Shown: positions 37,980 through 46,599, counted from the first letter of the stretch. The stretch: DNA of 64,000 bases from Micromonospora sp. FIMYZ51 (GCF_038246755.1 NZ_CP134706.1:5580001-5644000); one strand, 5' to 3'. Made by a program: numbers and translations. Notes: generated by a model not told the origin, from the letters alone.

Positions 37980-38000
37980 TGACAATCATTGTCGTTGTCA
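37980..38000 (+). promoter_or_regulatory. Zur-box candidate upstream of znuA
   Basis: TGACAATCATTGTC (37980-37993) contains the palindrome GACAAT-C-ATTGTC and closely matches the actinobacterial Zur consensus TGAnAATnATTnTCA. It lies 22 bp before the znuA start and probably overlaps the promoter, so Zur plus zinc would block transcription. A zur gene is encoded 3 kb downstream in the same locus. Confidence 0.8.
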
Positions 38001-38015
38001 CGGAGAGTCGGTCTC

Positions 38016-39020
38016 ATGAGCTTCCGCCCGACCCCGCGCGCCCTGGCCGTCAGCACGGCCGCCCTGCTCGCCCTGGCCGGCGTCACCGCCTGTTCCGCCG
38101 ACGACGGTCCGGCCGGCGCCGACCCGCAGCGGGTCGACGTGGTGGCCGGCTTCTACCCGTTGCAGTTCCTGGCCGAGCGGATCGGCGGAGACGCCGTGGC
38201 CGTGACAAACCTGGCCCGGCCCGGTGCCGAGCCGCACGACCTGGAACTCAACCCGGGCCAGGTCGGGCAGATCAGCGAGGCGGAGTTGGTCGTCGTTCTG
38301 CGCGGCTTCCAGCCCGCCGTGGACGAGGCGGTGGCGCAGAACGCCGGTGACCGGGTCTTCGACGTGGCGGAGATCGAGCCGCTGCTGCCGGCCACGGCCG
38401 GCGGCCACGACCACGAGCACGGTGACGACCATGCCGACGAGCAGGACCACGCCGACGACCATGCCGACGAGCAGGACCACGCCGAGGAAGGGACGGCGGA
38501 CGCCCGGGACCCGCACGTCTGGCTCGACCCGACCCGGCTGGCCACCATCGGCGACCGGCTGGCCGAGCGGCTCGGCGCCGTCGACCCGGACCGGGCCGGC
38601 GAGTACACCCAGCGGGCCGGCGCGCTGCGTACCGAGTTGGAGACGCTGGACACCGAGTTCACCGAAGGGCTGGCGACCTGCCAGCGCCGGGAGATCGTGG
38701 TCAGCCACGCCGCCTTCGGCTACCTGGCCCAGAAGTACCAGTTGGCGCAGATCGGCATCACCGGGCTCTCGCCGGAGGACGAGCCGTCGCCGCAGCGGCT
38801 GGCCGAGGTGATCCGGGAGGCGCGGGAGCACAACGCCACCACGATCTTCTTCGAGACGCTGGTCAGCCCCAAGGTCGCCGAGACCATCGCCCGGGAGGTG
38901 GGCGCGCAGACGGCGGTGCTGGATCCGATCGAGGGCCTGTCCGCGGAGAACGGCGGGGACTACCTTTCGGTGATGCGCACCAACCTACAGACCCTACGAA
39001 CGGCGTTGAGCTGCTCGTGA
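38016..39020 (+). CDS. znuA: Zinc ABC transporter substrate-binding lipoprotein
   Basis: The 334-residue lipoprotein (lipobox VTAC, Cys26) captures Zn2+ for the importer. Family elements are VVAGFYPLQFLAERIGGD, ARPGAEPHDLELNPGQV with a metal-site histidine, DPHVWLDP with another, VVSHAAFGYLAQKY, and IFFETLVSPKVAETI. Residues about 130-158 form an His/Asp/Glu-rich loop produced by a perfect 30-bp tandem duplication (38424-38453 and 38454-38483), typical of zinc rather than manganese binders. The ATG follows CGGAGAG. It begins an operon with znuC and znuB and is preceded by the Zur-box candidate. Confidence 0.93.
   Translation: MSFRPTPRALAVSTAALLALAGVTACSADDGPAGADPQRVDVVAGFYPLQFLAERIGGDAVAVTNLARPGAEPHDLELNPGQVGQISEAELVVVLRGFQPAVDEAVAQNAGDRVFDVAEIEPLLPATAGGHDHEHGDDHADEQDHADDHADEQDHAEEGTADARDPHVWLDPTRLATIGDRLAERLGAVDPDRAGEYTQRAGALRTELETLDTEFTEGLATCQRREIVVSHAAFGYLAQKYQLAQIGITGLSPEDEPSPQRLAEVIREAREHNATTIFFETLVSPKVAETIAREVGAQTAVLDPIEGLSAENGGDYLSVMRTNLQTLRTALSCS
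38424..38483 (+). repeat. Perfect 30-bp tandem duplication in the ZnuA histidine loop
   Basis: Two identical 30-bp copies encode DDHADEQDHA twice within the metal-rich loop of ZnuA. The in-frame duplication adds metal-binding histidines; copy number could vary between strains. Confidence 0.85.
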
Positions 39021-39781
39021 CCTCTGACGTCATCTCCGTCACGCACGGGGTGGTCGGCTACGACGGCCGCCCCGTGCTTCGTGACGTCTCGCTGACCGTG
39101 ACCGGCGGTGAGGTGGTCGCGATCCTCGGTGCCAACGGCTCCGGCAAGTCCACCCTGGTCCGCGCCGTGCTCGGGCTGGTCCCGCTCAGCGCCGGCTCGG
39201 TGCACCTCTTCGGCCACCCGGTGCGCCGGTTCCGGCAGTGGCACCGCGTCGGGTACGTCCCGCAGCGCCTCGGGGCGGGCAGCGGCGTACCGGCCACGGT
39301 GGCCGAGGTGGTCGCCTCCGGCCGGCTCGCCCGGCGGGGCATCCTGCGCCCACCGGGACGCGCCGACCGGGCGGCCGTCGCCGAGGCACTGCACGCCGTC
39401 GGCCTGGCCGACCGGGCGAAGGACCCGGTGGCGACCCTCTCCGGCGGGCAGCAGCAACGCACCCTGATCGCCCGCGCCCTGGCCGGCCAGCCCGAGTTGC
39501 TGGTCCTCGACGAGCCGACGGCCGGGGTGGACGTGGTCAGCCAGGAGGCGTTCGCCGGGGCGCTGCGCGGCTTCGCCGACGCCGGAGGCACGGTACTGCT
39601 CGTCGCCCACGAACTCGGCCCGCTCCGGCCGCTGATCAGCCGCGCGGTCGTCGTACACCAGGGGGTCGTTGCGCACGACGGCGCGGTGCCGGATCCGGCC
39701 GGTCACCACGCGGCACCGGACCACGACCACGTGCACCCGCACGGTCCCGAGGAGCCCGCCGGGCTGTGGAGCACACCGTGA
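39017..39781 (+). CDS. znuC: Zinc ABC transporter ATP-binding protein
   Basis: The 254-residue ABC ATPase drives zinc import. It shows Walker A GANGSGKST (about 39-47), GYVPQRLG as Q-loop, LSGGQQQRTLIARAL and LLVLDEPTAGVDVVSQE, then a switch histidine in LLVAHELGP. A His/Asp-rich C-terminal tail (HHAAPDHDHVHPHGPEE) is typical of zinc-handling ATPases. The start overlaps the znuA stop by four bases. Confidence 0.93.
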   Translation: MTSDVISVTHGVVGYDGRPVLRDVSLTVTGGEVVAILGANGSGKSTLVRAVLGLVPLSAGSVHLFGHPVRRFRQWHRVGYVPQRLGAGSGVPATVAEVVASGRLARRGILRPPGRADRAAVAEALHAVGLADRAKDPVATLSGGQQQRTLIARALAGQPELLVLDEPTAGVDVVSQEAFAGALRGFADAGGTVLLVAHELGPLRPLISRAVVVHQGVVAHDGAVPDPAGHHAAPDHDHVHPHGPEEPAGLWSTP

Positions 39782-40647
39782 GTCTCTTCCAGTACGAGTT
39801 CATGCTGCGCGCCCTGATCGGCGCGCTGATCATCGGCCTGGCCGCGCCGGCGCTCGGCATCTACCTGGTGCAGCGACGACTGGCGCTGATCGGGGACGGC
39901 ATCGGGCACGTCGCGCTGACCGGTGTCGGTGCCGGCCTGCTCTTCCAGACCTCGCCCGTGATCATGGCGGTGATCGCGGCCACCATCGGTGCGATCGCCA
40001 TCGAGCTGATCCGCGAGCGCGGGCGTACCTCCGGTGACCTGGCACTCGCCCTGCTCTTCTACGGCGGCATCGCCGGCGGCGTGGTGCTGGTCGGGCTCTC
40101 CGACAGCACCAACGCCAACCTCAACGCGTACCTGTTCGGGGCGCTCACCACGACCTCCCGCGACGACCTGGTGACCATCGCGGTGCTCGGCGTGGCCGTG
40201 CTGATCACGATGGTCGCGCTCCGGCCGGCGCTCTTCGCGGTCTGCCACGACGAGGAGTACGCCCGGGTCTCCGGCCTGCCGGTACGCGCGCTCAACCTGC
40301 TGCTCGCGGTCACCACCGCGATCACGGTGACGATCGCGATGCGGGCGGTCGGCGTCCTGCTGATCAGCGCGTTGATGGTGGTCCCGGTGGCCACCGCTCA
40401 GCAGGTGACCCGCGGCTTCCGCGCCACCATGGCGGCGGCGATGGCACTTGGCCTCTTCGCGGCCGGCGCCGGGATCTGGCTGGCGGCGGTCGCCGACACC
40501 GCACCCGGTGCCTCGGTGGTGGTGCTCGCGATCGCCTCGTTCATCGTGGTCACCCTGGTCGCGGCCGGCTGGCGCCGGATCCGCCGGACCCGGCCGGAGC
40601 CGGCACCCGCGCCCGAACCGCCCGAGGTGGTGCTGCACAGCTCCTGA
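39778..40647 (+). CDS. znuB: Zinc ABC transporter permease
   Basis: The 289-residue protein has eight or so hydrophobic segments of the ABC-3 metal permease family: FMLRALIGALIIGLAAPALG at the start, LVQRRLALIGDGIGHVALTG near 30-50, and LLISALMVVPVATAQQ near 200. The GTG start overlaps the znuC stop (GTGA). The C-terminal 35 residues are a Pro/Arg-rich cytoplasmic tail. Confidence 0.93.
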   Translation: MSLFQYEFMLRALIGALIIGLAAPALGIYLVQRRLALIGDGIGHVALTGVGAGLLFQTSPVIMAVIAATIGAIAIELIRERGRTSGDLALALLFYGGIAGGVVLVGLSDSTNANLNAYLFGALTTTSRDDLVTIAVLGVAVLITMVALRPALFAVCHDEEYARVSGLPVRALNLLLAVTTAITVTIAMRAVGVLLISALMVVPVATAQQVTRGFRATMAAAMALGLFAAGAGIWLAAVADTAPGASVVVLAIASFIVVTLVAAGWRRIRRTRPEPAPAPEPPEVVLHSS

Positions 40648-40684
40648 TCACGTGACCGACTCTGGTATTGGTTACCGTTGCAGG

Positions 40685-40984
40685 GTGACCAACGGATCCG
40701 GCTACGACGCGTACGAGGGCGCCAGCGAGCTCCTGCGCGCCCTCTCGGCGCCGATCCGGCTGGCCATCGTCAGCGAACTGGCCAGCGGTGAGCGCTGCGT
40801 ACACGAGTTGGTGGACACGCTCGGCGTCGCGCAGCCGCTGGTCTCGCAGCATCTGCGGGTGCTACGCGGCGCCGGGGTGGTGCGCGGGTCCCGGCGCGGC
40901 CGGGAGATCGCGTACGCCCTGGTCGACGAACACGTCGCGCACATCGTGGCGGATGCGGTAAGCCATGCCGGGGAGGGATCATGA
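40685..40984 (+). CDS. smtB: ArsR/SmtB-family zinc-sensing repressor
   Basis: The 99-residue winged-helix regulator (GTG start) has the recognition helix VAQPLVSQHLRVLRGAG (about 48-64) and the beta-wing GSRRGREIAYALV. Its last helix carries Asp81, His83, His94 and Glu97, exactly the DxHx10HxxE spacing of the alpha-5 zinc site of SmtB and mycobacterial SmtB/ZntR. That supports a zinc-responsive repressor. The stop overlaps the zur start (ATGA), as in the smtB-zur operon of M. tuberculosis (Rv2358-Rv2359). It may also sit in the znu transcript, 37 bp after znuB. Confidence 0.92.
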   Translation: MTNGSGYDAYEGASELLRALSAPIRLAIVSELASGERCVHELVDTLGVAQPLVSQHLRVLRGAGVVRGSRRGREIAYALVDEHVAHIVADAVSHAGEGS

Positions 40985-41601
40985 GTACGGCCACCCGCAA
41001 CACCCGTCAACGCTCGGCGGTGAGTGCGCTGCTCGCCGAGGTGGAAGGCTTCCACAGCGCCCAGGATCTGCACGCGATGCTGCGCGACCGGGGTGAGCGG
41101 GTGGGGCTGACCACGGTCTACCGGACGTTGCAGGGACTGGCCGACGCGGGCGAGATCGATGTGATGCGCCCACCGGGCGGCGAGCACCTCTACCGCAGGT
41201 GCAGCGAGGGGCACCACCACCATCTGGTCTGCCGCGTCTGCGGCCGGACGGTCGAGGTCGCCGGCCCCACCGTGGAGACCTGGGCCGACCGGGTGGCCGC
41301 CCAGCACGGCTACACAAACGTCAGCCACACCCTCGAAATCTTCGGCACCTGCCCCACCTGCCCCACCCTCCCTAACCCACCCCCACCCCCACCCCTCCCC
41401 CTCCCCTCACCCCCACCCCACTCCCCGCGATCTTGCACTTTGTGTCGCCGCAAAGGCCGCGAAAGCGGGCATTCCAGCGACCGAGAGTGCAAGATCGGCG
41501 AGGCCGGGGTGGGTGAGGTCGCGAGGCCGGGGGTGGGGTGGTCGGGTGGGCGGGGGTGGGGTGGGGTGTGGCACGCTGTGCGGCGTGAAGATCTACGCTG
41601 A
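40981..41601 (+). CDS. zur: Zinc uptake regulator (Fur family) with an abnormal C-terminal extension
   Basis: The protein represses zinc uptake when zinc is bound. Residues 1-127 are a normal Zur: winged helix with VGLTTVYRTLQGLADAGEID (41-60), HHHHLVCRVCGRTVEV with metal ligands and the first CxxC near 78-92, and a closing FGTCPTC pair (121-127). Family members end soon after this. Here no stop occurs and the ORF continues for about 80 residues through a proline-rich C-tract, then through the inverted repeat at 41428-41497, ending 17 bases inside the next gene. The tail (residues about 128-206) has no domain and is probably non-native read-through of inserted DNA; the true end may be about 140 residues if a frameshift or sequence error is involved. 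Confidence 0.85.
   Translation: MSTATRNTRQRSAVSALLAEVEGFHSAQDLHAMLRDRGERVGLTTVYRTLQGLADAGEIDVMRPPGGEHLYRRCSEGHHHHLVCRVCGRTVEVAGPTVETWADRVAAQHGYTNVSHTLEIFGTCPTCPTLPNPPPPPPLPLPSPPPHSPRSCTLCRRKGRESGHSSDRECKIGEAGVGEVARPGVGWSGGRGWGGVWHAVRREDLR
41428..41497. repeat. Long GATC inverted repeat inside the zur 3' extension
   Basis: Arms CGATCTTGCACT (41428-41439) and AGTGCAAGATCG (41486-41497) pair perfectly around a 46-bp loop that can form further pairs. It encodes zur residues about 150-172. It is a member of the same layout as the repeats at 42195, 49595 and 51981. Confidence 0.75.
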
Positions 41602-42199
41602 TCGTTTTCCGACCGCACTACGACAGCTACTCACCGATCTACTCGTCGTCGCCTGGGTCTACGCGACGATCCGGGGTGCGCTGTGGCTGCACGACCTGGT
41701 GCAGAAGCTGGCCGTACCCGGGCAGAAGCTGGAGGGGGCCGGCGGTGGGCTGGCCGACAATCTCGCCGAGGCCGGTGGCAAGGTCGGTCGGGTGCCACTT
41801 GTGGGCGACGAGCTGACCGGCCCCTTCGAGCGGGCCGCCGGTGCCGCCCGCTCACTCGCCGACGCCGGGCGTGATCAGCAGGAACTCGTCGATCAACTGG
41901 CCCTGGCGCTGGCCGTCGGGCTGCTGATCGTGCCGCTCGGGCTGGTGCTCTTCGGTTGGCTGCCGCTGCGGGTGCGCTGGATGCGCCGGGCCGGCTCGGC
42001 GGCGGCGCTGGCCGCCGCGCCCGCCGGCAAGGATCTGCTCGCCCTGCGTGCCCTGGCGGGTCAACCGCTGCGCCGGCTCACCCGCATCTCCCCTGACGTG
42101 GCCGAGGCGTGGCGTCAGGGCGACGAGCAGACGATAGACGCCCTCGCCGCCCTGGAACTCCGCCACCTCGGCCTCCGCAACCCCGAACGACCGCGTTGA
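41585..42199 (+). CDS. Hypothetical membrane protein, two helices
   Basis: The 204-residue protein (GTG start) has one transmembrane helix near 17-38 (LLTDLLVVAWVYATIRGALW) and a second near 112-133 (LALALAVGLLIVPLGLVLFG), with a Gly/Ala-rich loop between them. The C-terminal 70 residues are cytoplasmic and end in a helical part (LRHLGLRNPERPR). It overlaps the extended zur ORF by 17 bp. I do not recognise the family; the layout recurs in actinomycetes as unnamed membrane proteins. Confidence 0.75.
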   Translation: MKIYADRFPTALRQLLTDLLVVAWVYATIRGALWLHDLVQKLAVPGQKLEGAGGGLADNLAEAGGKVGRVPLVGDELTGPFERAAGAARSLADAGRDQQELVDQLALALAVGLLIVPLGLVLFGWLPLRVRWMRRAGSAAALAAAPAGKDLLALRALAGQPLRRLTRISPDVAEAWRQGDEQTIDALAALELRHLGLRNPERPR

Positions 42200-42254
42200 T
42201 CAAGAAGTTTGCGTCAGCATCGACGCGAATCGTGCCGCAAAGTTCTTGATCAAC
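42195..42254. repeat. Long GATC inverted repeat at a gene 3' end
   Basis: Arms GTTGATCAAGAAGTTTGCG (42195-42213) and CGCAAAGTTCTTGATCAAC (42236-42254) are 19 bp with one mismatch. The stop codon of the preceding membrane protein (42197-42199) is inside the left arm. It lies between convergent genes and could end transcription from both sides. Confidence 0.8.
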
Positions 42255-42271
42255 AAGGGCGATGGCTGGGG

Positions 42272-44245
42272 TCAGCCGGGTGGGGGGAGATGACGGCGGG
42301 CATCCTTCGTGACTTTCGAGGGACCGTGGCTGACCGGGGCCACCCAGGGCAGGTCGCCGGGTGGCGGGATGATGCCGTCCTCAAGCGCGCCGTAGCGGCC
42401 GGCGAGGATCCGCTTCGCCGCCGTCACGTCGAGCGAATCGGTGTTCTGCCAGAGGGCGGTGAAGAGCGCGTCGACCCGGACCCGGGCCTGGCGGCAGAAC
42501 AGATCCGCCAGTTCGAGGTTCTCCGGCCGCTGCTGCCGCTGCGCCCAGGCCCGGACGCAGACCGCGCTCATCGCGAACAACTCGGCGCCGATGTCCACCA
42601 CCCGGCCGAGGAACGCCTGCTTGCGCTCCAGCTTGCCCTGCCAGCGGGACATCGCGTAGAAGGTCGACCGGGCCAGCTTCCGGGCGGCGCGCTCGACGTA
42701 CCGCAGGTGCCCGGCGAGCGGGCCGAAATCCGCGTACGCGCCGGGTTGCTGGCCCTTGCCGACCGCGAGGGTCGGCAGCCAGCGGGCGTAGAACGCGCCC
42801 GCCCGGGCACCCGCCTTCGCCTTTCGGCTCAGCCCGGCGTCGGGGTCGATGATGTCCCCGGCGACGGAGAGGTGCGCGTCCACCGCCTCGCGGGCGATCA
42901 GCAGGTGCATGATCTCGGTGGAGCCCTCGAAGATCCGGTTGATCCGCAGGTCCCGCAGCATCTGCTCGACCGCGGCCGGGCGCTCGCCCCGGGCGGCCAG
43001 CGAATCTGCCGTCTCGTATCCCCGGCCGCCACGGATCTGGATCAGCTCGTCGGCGACCCGCCACGCCATCTCACTGGCGTAGAGCTTCACCAGCGCCGCC
43101 TCGATCCGGATGTCGTTGCGGTCGTCGTCGGCGAGCAGGCAACTCAGCTCCAGCATGGTCTCCATGCCGTACGTGGTCGCGGCGATGAAGGCGAGCTTCT
43201 GCGCCACCGCATCGTGCTCTCCGACCGGCCGACCCCACTGGACCCGCTCGGCGGACCACTCCCGAGCCACGTTCAGCGCCCACTTGCCGGCGCCCACGCA
43301 CATCGCCGGCAGCGACAGCCGGCCGGTGTTCAGCGTGCTCAGCGCGATCCGGAGCCCCTGGCCCTCGCCGCCGATGACGTTCTCCCTGGGCACGAAGACA
43401 TCGTGGAAGCGGGTGAGGCTGTTCTCCAGGCCGCGCAGGCCGAGGAAGCCGTTGCGCCGTTCGACGGTGATGCCCTCGGCGTCGCCGTCGACCACGAACG
43501 CGGTGATCCCGCCCTTGCGGCCGGCGGCCTTCGGCACCCGGGCCATCACCACGAGATGGGTGGCCACCGTGCCGTTGGTGGCCCAGAGCTTGACGCCGTT
43601 GAGCCGGTAGCCGGTGCCGTCCGGAGTCGGCTCCGCGGTGGTCGCCAGGCGGGCCGGGTCGGAACCGACGTCCGGCTCGGTGAGCAGGAACGCGGAGACC
43701 TCACCGGCCGCCAGCCGGGGCAGGAAGCGCTGCTTCTGCTCAGCGGTGCCGAACATCTTCAGCGGCTGCGGTACGCCGATCGACTGGTGCGCGGACAGCA
43801 ACGCGCCGATCGCCGGGCTCACCGAACCGGCAAGCATCAGCGCCCGGCAGTAGTGCAGGTTGCTCAGCCCGAGCCCGCCGTACTCCCGATCGATCTTCAT
43901 GCCGAACGCGCCGAGCCGGGCCAGTCCCTGGAACACCTCGTCCGGAATGCGCGCGTCCCGTTCGATCGCCGCGCCGTCGACCTCGGTGGCGACGTAGTCG
44001 CGGAGCCGACCGAGAAACTCCGCCGCCCGTTCCTCCTCGGCCGGGTCAGGCCGGGGCCAGGGGTTGATCAGGTCGAGTCGCAACCGGCCGAGGAAGAGTT
44101 CCCTGCCGAAGCTGGGCCGGTCCCAGGCGCGCTGCCGGGCCGACTCGGCGACCTGGCGTGCTTCCTTCTCGGACACCTGGTTCGCGCTCTGCGGCGGACC
44201 GGAACTGTCGACACTGGACGGACGGTGATGCTCGCTAAGGGCCAC
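42272..44245 (-). CDS. Acyl-CoA dehydrogenase (long, VLCAD/ACAD9-like)
   Basis: The 657-residue flavoenzyme oxidises acyl-CoAs at the alpha-beta bond. After an N-terminal extension of about 75 residues it shows FGMKIDREYGGLGLS, FLLTEPDVGSDPARL (FAD/substrate region), GVKLWATNGTVATHLVV, then RINRIFEGSTEIMHLLIA near 450, the region carrying the catalytic glutamate. A further C-terminal domain of about 190 residues follows, as in very-long-chain dehydrogenases and FadE5-like proteins. It is not in an operon with electron-transfer or beta-oxidation genes. Confidence 0.9.
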   Translation of the reverse strand: MALSEHHRPSSVDSSGPPQSANQVSEKEARQVAESARQRAWDRPSFGRELFLGRLRLDLINPWPRPDPAEEERAAEFLGRLRDYVATEVDGAAIERDARIPDEVFQGLARLGAFGMKIDREYGGLGLSNLHYCRALMLAGSVSPAIGALLSAHQSIGVPQPLKMFGTAEQKQRFLPRLAAGEVSAFLLTEPDVGSDPARLATTAEPTPDGTGYRLNGVKLWATNGTVATHLVVMARVPKAAGRKGGITAFVVDGDAEGITVERRNGFLGLRGLENSLTRFHDVFVPRENVIGGEGQGLRIALSTLNTGRLSLPAMCVGAGKWALNVAREWSAERVQWGRPVGEHDAVAQKLAFIAATTYGMETMLELSCLLADDDRNDIRIEAALVKLYASEMAWRVADELIQIRGGRGYETADSLAARGERPAAVEQMLRDLRINRIFEGSTEIMHLLIAREAVDAHLSVAGDIIDPDAGLSRKAKAGARAGAFYARWLPTLAVGKGQQPGAYADFGPLAGHLRYVERAARKLARSTFYAMSRWQGKLERKQAFLGRVVDIGAELFAMSAVCVRAWAQRQQRPENLELADLFCRQARVRVDALFTALWQNTDSLDVTAAKRILAGRYGALEDGIIPPPGDLPWVAPVSHGPSKVTKDARRHLPPPG

Positions 44246-44361
44246 GGCAAACCCCCGGGGGTAGTTCGGGCACTCGGACTGTTCCGCCTGCTCAGCAGGC
44301 TACCCGGATTTGTTACCCAGAGGTAGACATCGTTATCCGGCCCGCTACCGACGAGCAACCC

Positions 44362-44862
44362 TCAGCCCTGGTCCAAGCCGCTCGGATCCTCGTCGTCGTC
44401 GATGTCCTCGTCGCCCCAGCTGCGTCGGGAGAAGGGCAGGACCAGCCAGAAGGTCAGGAACCAGAGCCCGGTGACCGCGCTGAGCAGGAAGGCGATCGGC
44501 CGGTCCAGCACAAAATCGGTGATCAGCAGTACCGAGCTGACCATCGCGACAAGCATGAACGCGAGCCCGCCGCTGGCCATCCGGTGGGCGAAGCGGACCA
44601 GTTCCGGCTTGCGCCCCTGCCGGAAGAGTGCGCGGTGGAACGCCACCGGAGAAATGATCATCGCGGTGGCGCCGGCCGCCGCGAGCAACGCCACGATGTA
44701 GACGTCACGCTGGAACGGGGTGGTGTCGTCGAAACCGGCGCTGAACGGCAGGGTCAGCAGGAAGGCGAAGAGGATCTGCACGCCGGTCTGGGCGACCCGC
44801 AACTCTTGCAGCAGGTCGGCGAAGTTGCGCTGCCACCGCTGCTTCTCGGTTTCCTTCGACAC
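44362..44862 (-). CDS. DUF6328 family membrane protein
   Basis: The 166-residue protein begins at a GTG (44862) with GGGAGG five bases before it. It has four hydrophobic segments (about 27-42, 55-75, 95-113 and 120-145), an NFADLLQELRVAQTGVQILF entry typical of DUF6328, and an acidic tail (GDEDIDDDEDPSG). Members are uncharacterised inner-membrane proteins. The neighbours give no clue to function. Confidence 0.82.
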   Translation of the reverse strand: MSKETEKQRWQRNFADLLQELRVAQTGVQILFAFLLTLPFSAGFDDTTPFQRDVYIVALLAAAGATAMIISPVAFHRALFRQGRKPELVRFAHRMASGGLAFMLVAMVSSVLLITDFVLDRPIAFLLSAVTGLWFLTFWLVLPFSRRSWGDEDIDDDEDPSGLDQG

Positions 44863-44985
44863 GTATACCTCCCGGGGAAACCACCGCGCCGGACCGACTC
44901 GATGTCGGTGGCACAGGCTGATGCCCATCCGCAGGCAAGGTGAAACCGACTCACCGAGTGAGCCGGCGGAAGCCCGGCCCGGTTG

Positions 44986-45735
44986 TCAGGAGCCGCGGCG
45001 GATCCGGCCCGCGTACCGGGCCTCCAGGGCGTCGTTGTGGGCATCGCCGCCGGCGATGTTGGCGGACCGGTAGACCGGCGGACGCTCGCCCGCCGCCACC
45101 AGCCGGGCCACCACCTCCACCACGATCTGCTGGGCCAGCAGGGCGGCGGTGATCGAGGAGACCGCGCCGACCGCGCCACCGTCCGGCAACGGCAGGGTCG
45201 CATCGCCGTACGGGGCGCCGTTGTCCAACACCACATCGGCGAAGTCGGCGAGTTTGCGGCCGGACGGGTGGCGGGACTCCATCCGGGCCGAGTGCTCCGC
45301 CGAGGTGATCGCCACCAGCCCGTGCCCGCGCTGCCGGACCAGCGCCGCGAACTCCACAATCGCCCCGTTCACCCCGGAGTTGGAGGCGAGCACGAACACG
45401 TCGGCCGGCCCGATCGGGGCGAGATCGTAGAGGCGGTGGGCGACCGAGGGGTCCCGTTCCAGCTTCGGTCCGAGCACGTCGACCGGCGCACCGCCGTGCA
45501 GCACCAGGTCGCGCAGGGCGATCCGGTTTGTCGGCACCAGCCCGCCGGCCCGACCGGCGATCTCCATGGCCAGGGCCTCGGAGTGCCCGGTCCCGAAGGC
45601 GTGCACCACCCCGTCGGCCCGGATCGCCTCGGCGATCAGATCGGCGGCCCGCGCCACCTGGTCACGCTGGCTCTGCGCCACCCGGTGCATGGTCGCGGTC
45701 ACCGTGGCCAGGTAGCCGTCGGCAGTCAACGTCAT
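44986..45735 (-). CDS. SIS-domain sugar-phosphate-binding protein
   Basis: The 249-residue soluble protein has a SIS (sugar isomerase) fold with GVVHAFGTGHSEALAMEIAG (about 42-61) and VFVLASNSGVNGAIVEFA near 112-130, the phosphosugar-binding serine-rich loops, then AITSAEHSARMESRHPSG. It is of the UPF0309/YutF-like group often found with amino-sugar or muropeptide metabolism genes. With GH20 16 kb away, a role in N-acetyl-sugar phosphate metabolism is possible but not shown. Confidence 0.83.
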   Translation of the reverse strand: MTLTADGYLATVTATMHRVAQSQRDQVARAADLIAEAIRADGVVHAFGTGHSEALAMEIAGRAGGLVPTNRIALRDLVLHGGAPVDVLGPKLERDPSVAHRLYDLAPIGPADVFVLASNSGVNGAIVEFAALVRQRGHGLVAITSAEHSARMESRHPSGRKLADFADVVLDNGAPYGDATLPLPDGGAVGAVSSITAALLAQQIVVEVVARLVAAGERPPVYRSANIAGGDAHNDALEARYAGRIRRGS

Positions 45736-45768
45736 GCTCGCTCCGCTCCTGTCGACCGTCCGGTCCGC

Positions 45769-46599
45769 TCAGCCGGTTGCCCGGGCCCGGGCCAGGATGA
45801 CCTCGGCCAACGGCGTCGGCACCTGGTCCGGAATCCAGTGGCTGACCCCGGACAGTTCGACGAACCGGTAATCCCCTCGCACATACCCGGCGCACGCCTC
45901 GGCGGCGGTGCGCCCGATCGCCACGTCGCGGTCGCTCCACACGTAGCTGGTCGGCACCGTCACCGGCGCGGTCGCCGCCAACTCCGACCGGGACATCGCC
46001 CGGTACCAGTTGAGCGCCGCGGTGAGCGCGCCCGGCTGGCGCATTGGTTCGGCGTACGTCGATATCCGCGCGGCGTCGCCGACACTGCGCAGCAGCCGGC
46101 GCAGCCCGCTCGCGTCGCGCGCCAGCAACGTCTTCTCGGCCACCCCCGGCCGCCGGAACAGCAGCATGTACGCCGAGCGCACCTGCTGCCGCCGGTCCTT
46201 GCCGAGCGCGTACGCCATGGCGGCCGGGTGCGGCACCGAGACGGCGGTCAGCGTGCGTACCCGGTCGGGGTGGCCGGCGGCCAGCGCCCAGCCGACGACC
46301 GCACCCCAGTCGTGCCCCACCACGTGGGCGGCGTCGACACCGAGCGCGTCCAGTACGGCCACCGCGTCGGCGACCAGTTCCGCCAGCCGGTACGCCTCGA
46401 CGGCCGCCGGCCGGGCGCCGGGCGAGTAGCCGCGCTGGTCCGGTGCGTAGGTGCGCAGCCCAGCGGCGTGCAGCGTGGGCGTCACGTCGGCCCACTCACC
46501 GGAATGCTGCGGGAAGCCGTGCAACAGCAGCACCGGTTCGCCCTGCTCGGGGCCGCCGGTGGTGATGTCGAACCGCAGACCTCGGGCGTCGATGTGCAT
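45769..46599 (-). CDS. Alpha/beta hydrolase, epoxide-hydrolase type
   Basis: The 276-residue protein has the HGFPQHSGEW oxyanion loop (27-36) and the nucleophile elbow VVGHDWGAVVG with Asp97 instead of Ser, which indicates an epoxide hydrolase or dehalogenase chemistry. The catalytic histidine is in LSGVSHWIPDQVP near 260. The cap region contains the expected tyrosines. The SIS gene follows 33 bp downstream on the same strand. Confidence 0.87.
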   Translation of the reverse strand: MHIDARGLRFDITTGGPEQGEPVLLLHGFPQHSGEWADVTPTLHAAGLRTYAPDQRGYSPGARPAAVEAYRLAELVADAVAVLDALGVDAAHVVGHDWGAVVGWALAAGHPDRVRTLTAVSVPHPAAMAYALGKDRRQQVRSAYMLLFRRPGVAEKTLLARDASGLRRLLRSVGDAARISTYAEPMRQPGALTAALNWYRAMSRSELAATAPVTVPTSYVWSDRDVAIGRTAAEACAGYVRGDYRFVELSGVSHWIPDQVPTPLAEVILARARATG

